Translations under genes and position numbers: made by a program
The notes under the pieces: model-generated
Database searches by the model: none
What the model was told of the DNA's origin: nothing
What the model saw: the letters and a program-made list of their open reading frames with translations, nothing else
NCBI GenBank assembly: GCA_022360175.1
Contig: JAKSDI010000058.1
Span: forward strand, 1-64,000
Reading direction: 5' to 3'
Origin: Chitinophagales bacterium
GTDB taxonomy: Bacteria > Bacteroidota > Bacteroidia > Chitinophagales > Saprospiraceae
Length of the DNA: 64,000 nt
Shown: in pieces, positions 9,418 to 17,856 of the stretch
How the letters are laid out: each line of letters opens with the position of its first letter
Numbering within the stretch: position 1 is the stretch's first letter

Positions 9418-9891
9418 CTAATGCTTGCCTAGCATTCCATCTTGTTCTTCAATCATTTGGGTAAGTTCTGCGTTGATATAGCCAAACTCGCGTTCCAGTT
9501 TAACATAATCGCGCTTTACTTCCTCCATATCTTTTTTGATATTCTCCAGAGAGTATCCCTCTACGCTCATGCGTTCCTTGAGGCCTTCATGGCGTTCCAA
9601 TGCCTCATCATGACGTTTGAAATATTCTTGATGGCTCTCCGTCAAATGATCATGTTGCTTATTAATTTCCAAATGCAGAGAATCAGAGCTACCAGCTGTG
9701 GCTGCAGCATCATGTGCTTCCCGCAAATTTTGATAATCTGCAAAACGCACCTGATAACTTTCACGTAACTTTTGGTAATTAGCTTCCCGGATTTCCTGAT
9801 CTCTTTTTAGGCGATCCATTTCTTGTTGGTCCGCATTATTGCCACATGCAAATAAAAACAGAGCAAATATCAATAGGGTGAATTGTTTCAT
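9418..9891 (-). CDS. coiled-coil lipoprotein
   Basis: 157 residues. The N-terminus has a lipoprotein signal (KQFTLLIFALFLFACGNN) with lipobox Cys at position 16. The rest is strongly charged and heptad-like, rich in Glu, Arg, Lys and Gln, so one long coiled coil is expected. No enzymatic motif is visible. It should be anchored in the outer or inner membrane facing the periplasm. Small lipoproteins of this look are common in Bacteroidota and mostly uncharacterised. It stands 82 bp downstream of the glucosaminidase gene on the same strand and could be co-transcribed with it. Confidence 0.75.
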   Translation of the reverse strand: MKQFTLLIFALFLFACGNNADQQEMDRLKRDQEIREANYQKLRESYQVRFADYQNLREAHDAAATAGSSDSLHLEINKQHDHLTESHQEYFKRHDEALERHEGLKERMSVEGYSLENIKKDMEEVKRDYVKLEREFGYINAELTQMIEEQDGMLGKH

Positions 9892-9972
9892 ATCTTATCT
9901 TATTATTATCTGGCAAATGTAAAAATAAGTACACAATACTCCCCTTGCTACTGATCAAAAATAACTTCAGCC

Positions 9973-10809
9973 TTAATGATCGTATTGGTATAGTTTCAAA
10001 TCTTCAATCAGGTTGATTATTTTTTCGGCATATCTTTTATCTGTAGCATAACCTGCCTTTTTTAATCCATGCGCCCAGCCTTTATAATCATTATGATCCA
10101 ATTTAAACAGCTTTTGATAACGGCTACCTCGCTTTAGCAGCATACTGTGTGCTCGATAGCTTTCCCAGCTACTTTGATACTTGCGGAAAAAATCTTTGTG
10201 GCTATCGTCTGTGAAATTGCTACAATGCCCTTTTGAGCAAGAACGAGAGAAACACTTGATACCAAAATGGTTATTGTTTTTAGTAGCCAATTTGCTTTCT
10301 CCCACATTACTTTCCAATAATCCCTGGGCCAGAGTAATACTAGCAGGGATACCATATTTATCCATTTCTGCCTGAGCTACATCAGCAAATCTCTTTACAT
10401 AACGTAATTGCTTTTTCCGTTTTTCAGTTTTGAGTTTTGTAGATTCGGAATTGGTCTCTCCTTTATTTTCTGATGTAAGATTGGAATAAGTATTAGCCAA
10501 GTTGCTAACATTTGCAGCCGGTTTTTGAGATGCAGGCCGAGCTTTAGGCTGATTCAATTGAGAAGTATTAACAGGCTTCGCCTCATAGCTCACAGTGCTT
10601 GCCATAGCCTGAGATTCATCCGCTACCTGTATAATTGCAGCCGATGCATTATTAAGTTGAATGTCAAAAGAGACATCTTTTTCATGAGCCATATAAGCTG
10701 CTGCCCCCAATAATGCCATGCGGAGCCAGTATTTTTGAAAGCCTTCACTAATTTTCTTACTGACCTGTTGAATTCGGTTTTGAGTACCTGGAGAAATTTT
10801 TACAGGCAT
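9973..10809 (-). CDS. glucosaminidase domain protein (peptidoglycan hydrolase)
   Basis: 278 residues. Residues about 30-50 form a possible membrane anchor (MALLGAAAYMAHE), followed by an Ala/Ser/Asn/Thr-rich linker to about residue 120. The C-terminal 150 residues are a FlgJ/LytG-type mannosyl-glycoprotein endo-beta-N-acetylglucosaminidase domain. The catalytic Glu is in QGLLESNVGESKLA, with downstream family segments NNHFGIKC and YRAHSMLLKRGSRY. Two extra Cys (FSRSCSKGHCSNF region) may form a disulfide. It should cleave glycan strands in the periplasm. Placed upstream of the coiled-coil lipoprotein and downstream of scpA on the same strand. Confidence 0.9.
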   Translation of the reverse strand: MPVKISPGTQNRIQQVSKKISEGFQKYWLRMALLGAAAYMAHEKDVSFDIQLNNASAAIIQVADESQAMASTVSYEAKPVNTSQLNQPKARPASQKPAANVSNLANTYSNLTSENKGETNSESTKLKTEKRKKQLRYVKRFADVAQAEMDKYGIPASITLAQGLLESNVGESKLATKNNNHFGIKCFSRSCSKGHCSNFTDDSHKDFFRKYQSSWESYRAHSMLLKRGSRYQKLFKLDHNDYKGWAHGLKKAGYATDKRYAEKIINLIEDLKLYQYDH

Positions 10810-10904
10810 GATTAAATTATTTTGTTTTAAAAATGGGGTGACACCTCAAAATTAAAACAAATAATTTTATTTCAAAACAAATCAAACTTTTTGTTTCGAA
10901 TAAA

Positions 10905-11660
10905 TCATTCTTCCTCTTCTCTTACTCGCTCACTTAACCAAAAATTATTTACTCCTAAACCTACTGTAATAGTAATCATCTGTAGATTGAGCAACTCTAG
11001 CAGCCCCAAAAAAGTAATAATAGCATGAATTCTGTTTTGGCATGCACCAAATACATCTTTAAAGTTGGCTTTCCCTCCTTTTTTCACTTTAGAAATAATG
11101 AAGGTTTGTTGATCTTCAATTGTATAACTAAATTGATAGACTCGGTGCACGGTAGAAGGATTAGCATATTCGAAGCGTTCTACCACCCTTTCAAATGCTC
11201 TTAGTAATTTAAATAAGGTAAGCGATTCCAGTTCAGCATCCACAAGCGCTTTTGTAGCAATATTACGAAGTTCGCGAGTTACATTTCCTCTGTGGCGCTG
11301 CTGCCCTCGCAATTCTTCCATTTGGCGCATTTCTTCCAATACGCTCTTATAACGTTTATATTCAATGAGCCGTTGGACCAATTCTTGCCTAGGATCAATT
11401 TCATTTCCTTCTTCATCTACTGGCTTTCTCGGAATTAGCATTTTAGCCTTGATACGACAAAGTGTAGCAGCCACTAAAATAAATTCGCTAGCCAGGTCTA
11501 TATTCATTTCTTCCATTTGGCGGATATACCCCAGGAAGTCGTCTGTAATTTTTGAGATAGGAATATCATTGACATCCAACTCATCTCGTTCAATGAAGAA
11601 TAACAAAAGGTCAAAAGGCCCTTCAAATTGGGGTAATTTTATGGTATAAGCCTGGCTCAT
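10905..11660 (-). CDS. scpA: segregation and condensation protein A
   Basis: 251 residues, usual ScpA length. The N-terminal signature FEGPFDLLLFFIERDELDVNDIPI is clear, followed by the helical ASEFILVAATL region, a charged linker, and a C-terminal winged-helix segment (ITFLGLLELLNLQMITI) that binds the SMC head. ScpA is the kleisin of the SMC-ScpAB condensin that organises the chromosome before segregation. The partner scpB is not adjacent, which is common in Bacteroidota. The tail ends in a short acidic EEE run. Confidence 0.95.
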   Translation of the reverse strand: MSQAYTIKLPQFEGPFDLLLFFIERDELDVNDIPISKITDDFLGYIRQMEEMNIDLASEFILVAATLCRIKAKMLIPRKPVDEEGNEIDPRQELVQRLIEYKRYKSVLEEMRQMEELRGQQRHRGNVTRELRNIATKALVDAELESLTLFKLLRAFERVVERFEYANPSTVHRVYQFSYTIEDQQTFIISKVKKGGKANFKDVFGACQNRIHAIITFLGLLELLNLQMITITVGLGVNNFWLSERVREEEE

Positions 11661-11798
11661 AATTTGAAATTAATTGGAGGAATTGTTAAGCCTGACACTT
11701 CCTTATATAAGGATTCCATAGAAATAGGAACATCAACTATCTTTCTCGCTTCTTCCATTCAATGTTTATTATAATACAAAAGTACTAACTTCGTCACC

Positions 11799-12509
11799 AT
11801 GATGCAAAAAGGAAAATTATATCTCATTCCCGTTCCTCTGGGAGAAGGTGGAGAACAAACCATACCTGCTTATGTTATTGAACATTTGCACCAATTACAT
11901 TTTTTCATAGCAGAAAGAGCCCGCACTGCTCGCAGGTTTATTAGCGCTACTAAACCTCCACATGCTATTAGTGACTTAACTTTTTATGAGATTAATAAAC
12001 ATACTCCTCCTGAAGAACGCGCACAATTTTTAGCTGTGGCCGAAGAAGGGCAAAATATTGGTTTGCTCTCAGAAGCAGGTTGTCCTGGTGTAGCCGACCC
12101 AGGTGCATTTATAGTTCAGACAGCACATGAAAAAAATATAGAGGTAGTCCCTCTAGTAGGCCCTTCTTCTATACTACTAGGTTTGATGGCCTCCGGAATG
12201 AATGGTCAAAATTTCTGTTTTCATGGCTATCTTCCTCCTAAAAAACCAGAACTAATGAAAGAACTCAAATTTCTGGAACAAAGAGTCTTCAAGCATCGAC
12301 AAACTCAAATCTTTATCGAAACTCCTTATCGAAACAAAGGCCTGATTGAAGCTGCCATTAATACACTTTCTCCTGATATGCTCTTTTGCATTGCTGCCGA
12401 TTTAACACTTTCTACTGAATATATTCGTACTCAAACTATTGCTGATTGGCGAAAAACGGATATACCTGATTTGCATAAACGGCCTGCTATTTTTCTGTTG
12501 GGGAAGTGA
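11799..12509 (+). CDS. SAM-dependent methyltransferase, RsmI-like tetrapyrrole methylase family
   Basis: 236 residues. It has the family N-terminal strand (GKLYLIPVPLGEGG), then a central EAGCPGVADPG loop and the VGPSSILLGLMASG segment that line the SAM site of RsmI-type enzymes. RsmI methylates the 2'-O of C1402 in 16S rRNA. This shorter protein is a paralogue type widespread in Bacteroidota, so I do not assign rsmI outright. ATG at 11799 is preferred. It is divergent from scpA, sharing a 138-bp upstream region. Confidence 0.85.
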   Translation: MMQKGKLYLIPVPLGEGGEQTIPAYVIEHLHQLHFFIAERARTARRFISATKPPHAISDLTFYEINKHTPPEERAQFLAVAEEGQNIGLLSEAGCPGVADPGAFIVQTAHEKNIEVVPLVGPSSILLGLMASGMNGQNFCFHGYLPPKKPELMKELKFLEQRVFKHRQTQIFIETPYRNKGLIEAAINTLSPDMLFCIAADLTLSTEYIRTQTIADWRKTDIPDLHKRPAIFLLGK

Positions 12510-12689
12510 TATCATTATGTGGTTAGAAAGGTTTAGATGGTTTAGATGATTTAAGGGGAAGACGCTTTTGAAGAATATAGCATTTTACACTATGCTTTAT
12601 AAATGCACTATTTCTGAGATAGTGATTAGTAAAGTATTTATTTCGGATTAGAAATTCTCCTCATTAACTTAGTTTTACATTCAAACTAA

Positions 12690-12706
12690 GTATTGTACTT
12701 TTGCGT
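12690..12706 (+). promoter_or_regulatory. nadA promoter -7 element
   Basis: TACTTTTG (12696-12703) matches TAnnTTTG and continues as TACTTTTGCGTTTA. It sits 36 nt before the nadA ATG. The same TACTTTTGCGTTT string occurs on the minus strand in front of pdxA (43043-43031). Confidence 0.5.
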
Positions 12707-12738
12707 TTAGATTTAAATCATGACCAAAAGAATCTGAA

Positions 12739-13743
12739 ATGAGTAGTCTGGCAATAGCAGAAAAACATCTCCAGCAAAAAGGTTACCTGGATGTAGAAGT
12801 AGATCCTACACTAGATTTATTTGAAGAAATCAATCGTTTAAAAAAGGAAAAGAATGCCATCATATTGGCGCATTATTATCAGGAACCGGATATACAGGAT
12901 ATAGCTGATTATATAGGTGACAGCCTCGGACTTTCTCAACAGGCTGCAGCTACCAATGCTGATATGATTGTTTTTGCGGGTGTACACTTTATGGCAGAAA
13001 CTGCCAAAATGTTATCTCCTGATAAAAAGGTTTTATTACCAGATTTAAAGGCAGGATGCTCATTAGCGGACTCTTGTCCACCGGATGTTTTCAGAAAATT
13101 CAAAGAAAAGTATGCTGACCATATTGTGGTTAGCTATATCAATTGTACAGCAGAGTTAAAAACGCTAACAGATATATGTTGTACTTCTACCAATGCTCTT
13201 CAAATCATTGAAAGTATTCCTAAAGATCAACCTATCATATTTGCTCCTGATGTAAACCTAGGGCATTATCTTGTTAAGAAGACGGGTAGGGATATGGTAC
13301 TGTGGAATGGTTCCTGCATGGTGCACGAAATTTTCTCTAATGAGAAAATCACTAAACTAATGATACGCCACCCTGAGGCAAAGTTTATAGCTCACCCTGA
13401 ATGCGAAGCACATTTACTTGAAAAAGCAGATTTCATTGGTTCGACTACTGGTTTGCTTAAATACACAATACAATCAGATGCTGACACTTTCATAGTAGCT
13501 ACTGAGCCTGGTATTATCCATCAAATGCAGAAGTCTTCTCCTGACAAAACTTTCATACCTGCTCCTCCAAATAATACCTGCGCCTGCAATGAATGCCCAC
13601 ATATGAAGCTAAACACATTGGAAAAGTTGTACACTGCTATTAAATATGAACAACCAGAGATCAATCTACCTCAATGGGTAATTGATGAAGGCAGAGCATC
13701 TATAGATAGAATGTTGGAAATATCGGCAAAGGCAGGATTATAA
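12739..13743 (+). CDS. nadA: quinolinate synthase A
   Basis: 334 residues, normal NadA length. NadA condenses iminoaspartate with dihydroxyacetone phosphate to quinolinate using a labile 4Fe-4S cluster. Visible signatures are [21 protein letters not shown] near 42-62, [12 protein letters not shown] near 81, Cys107 and Cys113 in the CSLADSC segment, [10 protein letters not shown] and WNGSCMVH in the middle, HPECEAH, and the C-terminal CACNECPHM cluster region. nadB and nadC, often adjacent elsewhere, are absent here. Followed by a GC-rich intergenic block. Confidence 0.96.
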   Translation: MSSLAIAEKHLQQKGYLDVEVDPTLDLFEEINRLKKEKNAIILAHYYQEPDIQDIADYIGDSLGLSQQAAATNADMIVFAGVHFMAETAKMLSPDKKVLLPDLKAGCSLADSCPPDVFRKFKEKYADHIVVSYINCTAELKTLTDICCTSTNALQIIESIPKDQPIIFAPDVNLGHYLVKKTGRDMVLWNGSCMVHEIFSNEKITKLMIRHPEAKFIAHPECEAHLLEKADFIGSTTGLLKYTIQSDADTFIVATEPGIIHQMQKSSPDKTFIPAPPNNTCACNECPHMKLNTLEKLYTAIKYEQPEINLPQWVIDEGRASIDRMLEISAKAGL

Positions 13744-13780
13744 CAATATTATTATTTAGGAAGAATACTCATTTAGCTTG

Positions 13781-13895
13781 CTCCTCCGCTAAAGCTACGG
13801 CGGCACGCGGAAGGCTATGCTCCCCATCCGCTATGCGGTTCACTCGCTCAAAAGTCTTCAAGGCTTTTGCGCTACGAGTTTGCTCGTTCATGTAT
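13781..13895. repeat. GC-rich intergenic block, probable dispersed repeat
   Basis: A stretch clearly richer in GC than its surroundings, with several short self-complementary parts (CCGCTATGCGG, GAGTTTGCTC and others). It begins after nadA and runs into the last codons of the XdhC-like gene, so the C-terminal residues HERANS of that protein are encoded inside it. It has the look of an extragenic repeat but no second copy exists in the window. Confidence 0.45.
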
Positions 13896-14996
13896 AGGGC
13901 CTTCTCGTTTCTTTAGGAGGCCTCCTTCTCTTCCTGAAAAAGCTGCCCTTATTTCTGCTAAAGCCGATAGAGCAATTTCTTCTGGTGAAGTAGCGCCAAT
14001 ATCCAAACCTATAGGGCTATGAATCCGCTTGTGGTCTAAATCACTCATGTAGATACCCTGTTTGGCAAACTCGTCTAACATTTTATTCGTCCGCTTGCGA
14101 GGGCCTAACAAACCTATATATGGCACCTTGGTATTTAACAAATATCTTAAATTCTTGATGTCTGTTTTGTAATCATGTGCCATTAAAATGCAAGCTGTAT
14201 GTTCGTCTATATTGACTTTACCATCTTTGGGCAATACGTTATCGACTAATCGAAATAAATTGCGGCTAATTTTAGCAGGATTTGCAACTATTGTTACCAA
14301 ATACCCTATATTTTTAGCAAGTTGAGCCATAGGGTATACATCATAATTTTCTCCAAAAAGGTATAGATGCAAAGCGGGTGGAAGATACTCTATAAAACAC
14401 TCAATGCTTCCTTTTTCTAATTCATATAACCTACTCAAAGAACGCTTCTTTTCAAAAGTCAGATAAATATCTTGTATCATTAATTCAGCCAGGCCAGAAG
14501 GCTTTCCTACCAATGCTCTAAATTGATTGTCATTGTCATATTGTAGCATATCTCCTACCTCTAGCCCATCAAAGTCACCTTCTAAATCAGTTATTGTTAA
14601 TAACACATGAGGAGTACGCTTATTGATTAATTGCTCCAATATATTCAATGGATTTTTAGAACTCTCTTTGAGTGGTGCAATCAGCACATCGATAACACCA
14701 TTACACCCTAAGCCTACTCCAATCTGCTGAGCATCATCATCTGTAGTATCGTAGGTTACTAGAGAAGGAGCTCCCTTGTGAATAGCAAGCTTTGCTTTCC
14801 TGAGAGCATCTCCTTCCAGACATCCTCCACTAATACCTCCTGTCCAGGTACCATTTTCACTTACCAGCATGCGTGCTCCTGTACGCCGATAGGAAGACCC
14901 CTCTACTCGAACCACTGTTGCAAGAGCTGCATTTTCATTTTCCGCTAAGGCATCATAAGCCTTAAGTATCGTTCTAATCTCTTTCATCCTTATCAA
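13872..14996 (-). CDS. XdhC family protein (molybdenum-hydroxylase maturation-like)
   Basis: 374 residues. The XdhC/CoxI N-terminal domain is clear: NAALATVVRVEGSSYRRTGA, then TGGISGGCLEGD near residues 52-63. A Rossmann-like C-terminal domain follows (IPYIGLLGPRKRT-like segment, IHSPIGLDIGATSPEEIALS). Such proteins help insert sulfurated molybdenum cofactor into xanthine dehydrogenase-type enzymes, but no molybdenum hydroxylase is nearby. The extreme C-terminus extends into the GC-rich block at 13781-13895 and may be an acquired tail. Alternative start: the in-frame Met at residue 4. Confidence 0.88.
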   Translation of the reverse strand: MIRMKEIRTILKAYDALAENENAALATVVRVEGSSYRRTGARMLVSENGTWTGGISGGCLEGDALRKAKLAIHKGAPSLVTYDTTDDDAQQIGVGLGCNGVIDVLIAPLKESSKNPLNILEQLINKRTPHVLLTITDLEGDFDGLEVGDMLQYDNDNQFRALVGKPSGLAELMIQDIYLTFEKKRSLSRLYELEKGSIECFIEYLPPALHLYLFGENYDVYPMAQLAKNIGYLVTIVANPAKISRNLFRLVDNVLPKDGKVNIDEHTACILMAHDYKTDIKNLRYLLNTKVPYIGLLGPRKRTNKMLDEFAKQGIYMSDLDHKRIHSPIGLDIGATSPEEIALSALAEIRAAFSGREGGLLKKREGPIHERANS

Positions 14997-15286
14997 TATA
15001 ACAACACCAAATTCAAAATAAACTTAGGGCTTCCTACTTTAAAGATCTTGCATTACTTTATCCCCCCTTGCACTTGCTTTGCTTTTTTAGGCCTTTTTAA
15101 ATTTGACATCACCTCATTCAAAAATCTACTATGCACCTTAAAGGTAAAACAGGATCGTAAATTTGGCAAGGCGTATGGCACTTATAGCATTTTTTATCAG
15201 GGCTGCTTGAAAAGTAGGGGCTGTTTTTAAACTGTATCAATTGTAAGTCATTTACTATATTGCTTATCATACGAAGCAACGTACCA

Positions 15287-16354
15287 ATGACTGTTAAATC
15301 TGTTTTTCTTATATATATCCTATTAATTGTTCTTCCTTCCTATTTATTAGGAGCCTACAAAATAGAGGGAAGGGTAAACCTTGGAGACGAATGGCAACCC
15401 AAAGTTTATCTGGCATTGATAGACGAATTGTCAGATTATTACCGGGCGAGCTCAGAATTGATTGTCAATACTGGTTATGTGGAAGCAGATGGTTCTTTTA
15501 TAATTGAGGGTAATGAGTTGCCTGATGAAGCTCGTTTTTACCGCTTATACATGATGAAAGAACAGAATACTGAATTTGATGCCTGTATTTATTTAGGGGA
15601 AGAAGATCACAATTTTGTACATCTTATTCTGGATAATAGTTCTTCAGTTTCAATTTGGGCAGATAGCAGTTTTTATGCCCCTTTCGGGAATTTTATACTA
15701 CGAGGAAGTAAAGAAAATCATCTAATGCGGGAGTTATCACGGCTTGTATATCCCAGTTTTCGTTTTTATCAGATAAAATTCCCGACAGAACTTCGTTTAT
15801 CAGAACGCAAGTTATTCGATGACCTGAGAATGTTTTCTGATACCTGCAGTAGTACGTTGGCTGCATTAGCGGCTATTGTCAATACAGATATGGAAGCGCA
15901 TTCCGTAGCCTATGCCAATTTCTATAATAAATTTGCCGAAAGGCTGGAAAAAGAAATGCCCGAAAGCCGATATACTCAAAATTATATGCGACGGCTCAGA
16001 TTTTATACTGGTTATGAAAAACAAAACAGCGAGTGGCAACTAGGTATACTGCTACTACAGTCCATACTGATAATAGCTTTAGTGGGATATATTATTAAAC
16101 TCCGCAAACAATTATCTTCCTCTAATAGCAAAGAGTCTCTCAAAGCTCCCCAAAAAATAGACTTAGCAATGATACTAACGGCTAAAGAATCAGAAATATT
16201 AAACTTGATTAGCCAGGGAAGATCAAATAAGGAGATAGCCAGCGAGCTTTTCATAGAGTTGAGCACTGTTAAAACACATATCAACAAAATTTATAATAAA
16301 CTAGGTGTAAGCCAGCGAAAACAAGCCATTGAGCGATTTAAACAAGGGTTGTAG
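15287..16354 (+). CDS. membrane-anchored LuxR-type transcriptional regulator
   Basis: From the preferred ATG at 15287 (a longer frame starts at 15260) the protein has a signal/TM segment (SVFLIYILLIVLPSYLLGA), about 230 periplasmic residues resembling the DUF4369-like beta domain at the start of some Bacteroidota proteins, a second TM near residue 265 (LLLQSILIIALVGYII), and a LuxR/GerE helix-turn-helix at the C-terminus (LTAKESEILNLISQGRSNKE, STVKTHINKIYNKLGV). It would sense something outside the membrane and bind DNA inside. It precedes a thioredoxin-like lipoprotein by about 110 bp. No partner kinase is adjacent. Confidence 0.8.
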   Translation: MTVKSVFLIYILLIVLPSYLLGAYKIEGRVNLGDEWQPKVYLALIDELSDYYRASSELIVNTGYVEADGSFIIEGNELPDEARFYRLYMMKEQNTEFDACIYLGEEDHNFVHLILDNSSSVSIWADSSFYAPFGNFILRGSKENHLMRELSRLVYPSFRFYQIKFPTELRLSERKLFDDLRMFSDTCSSTLAALAAIVNTDMEAHSVAYANFYNKFAERLEKEMPESRYTQNYMRRLRFYTGYEKQNSEWQLGILLLQSILIIALVGYIIKLRKQLSSSNSKESLKAPQKIDLAMILTAKESEILNLISQGRSNKEIASELFIELSTVKTHINKIYNKLGVSQRKQAIERFKQGL

Positions 16355-16466
16355 GACTAGTTGTAGTCCCTTTTTCAAACTAAAAATCAACCTATCATTT
16401 TTTGATTTAGCCAGTTGGAAACCGAAGTTTTGTGTCGATAGATTTATTCACAAAAATTGACACAAG

Positions 16467-17003
16467 ATGAAAAAGAGTTTATTAAAAAAAGTGCCCTCAT
16501 TATTAACGGCTATGCTAATGTTGAGTGTGATGGCTTGTAGCCAGGAAGTACAGGTAGAAGAAGCGAGTATTCCCGTTACTGTTCAAACTGATAAGGAAGG
16601 GATTCAGTGGATGAGTATAGAAGCTGCTTTGAGTGCACAAAAGGAAAATCCCAAGCCAATATTTGTCGATGTTTATACCGATTGGTGTGGATGGTGTAAA
16701 GTGATGGACAAAAAAACTTTCTCACAAGAAGAAGTGGCCAGTTATCTCAATGATCACTTTTATCCGGTTAAGTTTAATGCTGAAAAAGAAAAGCCTATCG
16801 AGTTAAATGGGCAACAGTATGAAGTTGTAAATGCAGGAAAAAGAGGCATACATACTCTGGCATATGCAATGTTGGATGGCCGATTAAGTTATCCATCCTA
16901 TGTTATTCTCGGTGGAGATATGCAGCGTCTGGGAGTCATTAAAGGATTTAAAGAAGCAGACCCTTTTTTAAGTATGCTGGAAGATTATCAGAACAAACAA
17001 TAA
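16467..17003 (+). CDS. thioredoxin-fold lipoprotein (CGWC)
   Basis: 178 residues. Lipoprotein signal ending LSVMAC with Cys24, then a DsbD-gamma/thioredoxin-like domain with the redox motif WCGWCK near residues 72-77. The cis-Pro region reads SYPSYVILG. Such proteins reduce or isomerise disulfides at the membrane surface of the periplasm. It lies downstream of the LuxR membrane regulator on the same strand. Electron donor and client are unknown. The start at 16467 gives a standard signal peptide. Confidence 0.87.
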   Translation: MKKSLLKKVPSLLTAMLMLSVMACSQEVQVEEASIPVTVQTDKEGIQWMSIEAALSAQKENPKPIFVDVYTDWCGWCKVMDKKTFSQEEVASYLNDHFYPVKFNAEKEKPIELNGQQYEVVNAGKRGIHTLAYAMLDGRLSYPSYVILGGDMQRLGVIKGFKEADPFLSMLEDYQNKQ

Positions 17004-17330
17004 ACTTATATGGATGTATCAAGCGCCAGGCAATAACCACTACCTCAAAAGGATTAAAGGCGTTTGATACATTTCAGCTTTCTACGACAAGAATAAAGAC
17101 TCTCTCTCTATTGAAAAAAGCATAACAAATGCAGACCCAAGAAGCTAAAATAATTCGGCTCAATCCGCTGATAAATTATCGCCCAAAGTCCCGAAGAATG
17201 AAAACAGTACTCTCTTCTATCTCTCCTCTACACAGTTTGAAGAAACTGCGGAAACTATATCAATATTTAAAATGAGATTTAAACTACAAGCCTGCCTTCT
17301 TGTTAATGAAGTTATTCAAAAAGGAAATTT
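17004..17330. other. 327-bp gap between thioredoxin lipoprotein and bcp
   Basis: No clear regulatory motif was recognised. The only candidate is the 48-codon frame described separately at 17129-17275. The rest appears unstructured by eye. Confidence 0.4.
17129..17275 (+). CDS. small basic hypothetical protein or gene remnant (48 aa)
   Basis: ATG to TGA, 48 codons. The peptide is basic, with KSRRMKTVLSSISPLHSLKK in its middle, and predicted helical. It ends 56 nt before the bcp start. The composition looks coding rather than random (few rare codons, amphipathic C-terminal helix), but I do not recognise a family. It could be a small gene or the N-terminal remnant of a larger one. Confidence 0.3.
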   Translation: MQTQEAKIIRLNPLINYRPKSRRMKTVLSSISPLHSLKKLRKLYQYLK

Positions 17331-17804
17331 ATGACTATAACACATCTTAAAGAAGGCGATAAGGCACCTGCCTTCGAAGGAATTGATCAGGATGGCAATA
17401 CTATAAAGCTGGAAGATTATAAAGGAAAAAAATTAATTCTTTTTTTCTATCCAAAGGATAATACTCCCGGCTGCACCGCAGAAGTTTGCAACCTAAGGGA
17501 TCACTATCAAGAATTAAAAGATAAAGGATTTGAATTGCTTGGTGTTAGTGCTGATACAGCCAGAAAACACCAGAATTTCATTAAGAAATTTGATCTGCCA
17601 TTCCCATTACTCGTAGATACAGAAAAAGAAACAATAAAAACCTATGGTATTTGGGGACCAAAGAAATTTATGGGAAGAGTTTTTGACGGAATCAATCGTA
17701 CCACCTTCATTATTGATGAAAATGGTATCATTGAAAAGGTCATTACTAAAGTAAAGACAAAAACACACGCCATCCAGATATTGGAGGAGATGGCAGCAGT
17801 ATAA
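17331..17804 (+). CDS. bcp: thioredoxin-dependent thiol peroxidase (Bcp/PrxQ)
   Basis: 157 residues, typical of bacterioferritin comigratory protein. The peroxidatic motif is PKDNTPGCTAEVC, with peroxidatic Cys48 and resolving Cys53, the 1-4 spacing of the PrxQ subfamily. It reduces hydrogen peroxide and alkyl hydroperoxides in the cytoplasm using thioredoxin. It ends in a strong bidirectional terminator shared with the convergent PfkB kinase gene. Confidence 0.96.
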   Translation: MTITHLKEGDKAPAFEGIDQDGNTIKLEDYKGKKLILFFYPKDNTPGCTAEVCNLRDHYQELKDKGFELLGVSADTARKHQNFIKKFDLPFPLLVDTEKETIKTYGIWGPKKFMGRVFDGINRTTFIIDENGIIEKVITKVKTKTHAIQILEEMAAV

Positions 17805-17810
17805 ATGAAA

Positions 17811-17848
17811 AGGCAGAATAGATGGTTTTAGAGTTATCTATTCTGCCT
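17811..17848. terminator. bidirectional terminator between bcp and the PfkB gene
   Basis: Perfect 13-bp stem AGGCAGAATAGAT / ATCTATTCTGCCT with a 12-nt loop, placed 6 nt after the bcp stop and 8 nt before the end of the convergent kinase gene. The T-rich tracts on either side are short, so efficiency is uncertain. Confidence 0.75.
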
Positions 17849-17856
17849 ATTATAGT

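Noticed and set aside
15048-15230. 60-codon frame upstream of the LuxR-type regulator
   Set aside because: Cys/Phe-rich product without any family signal or start context; the region appears to be ordinary upstream DNA.
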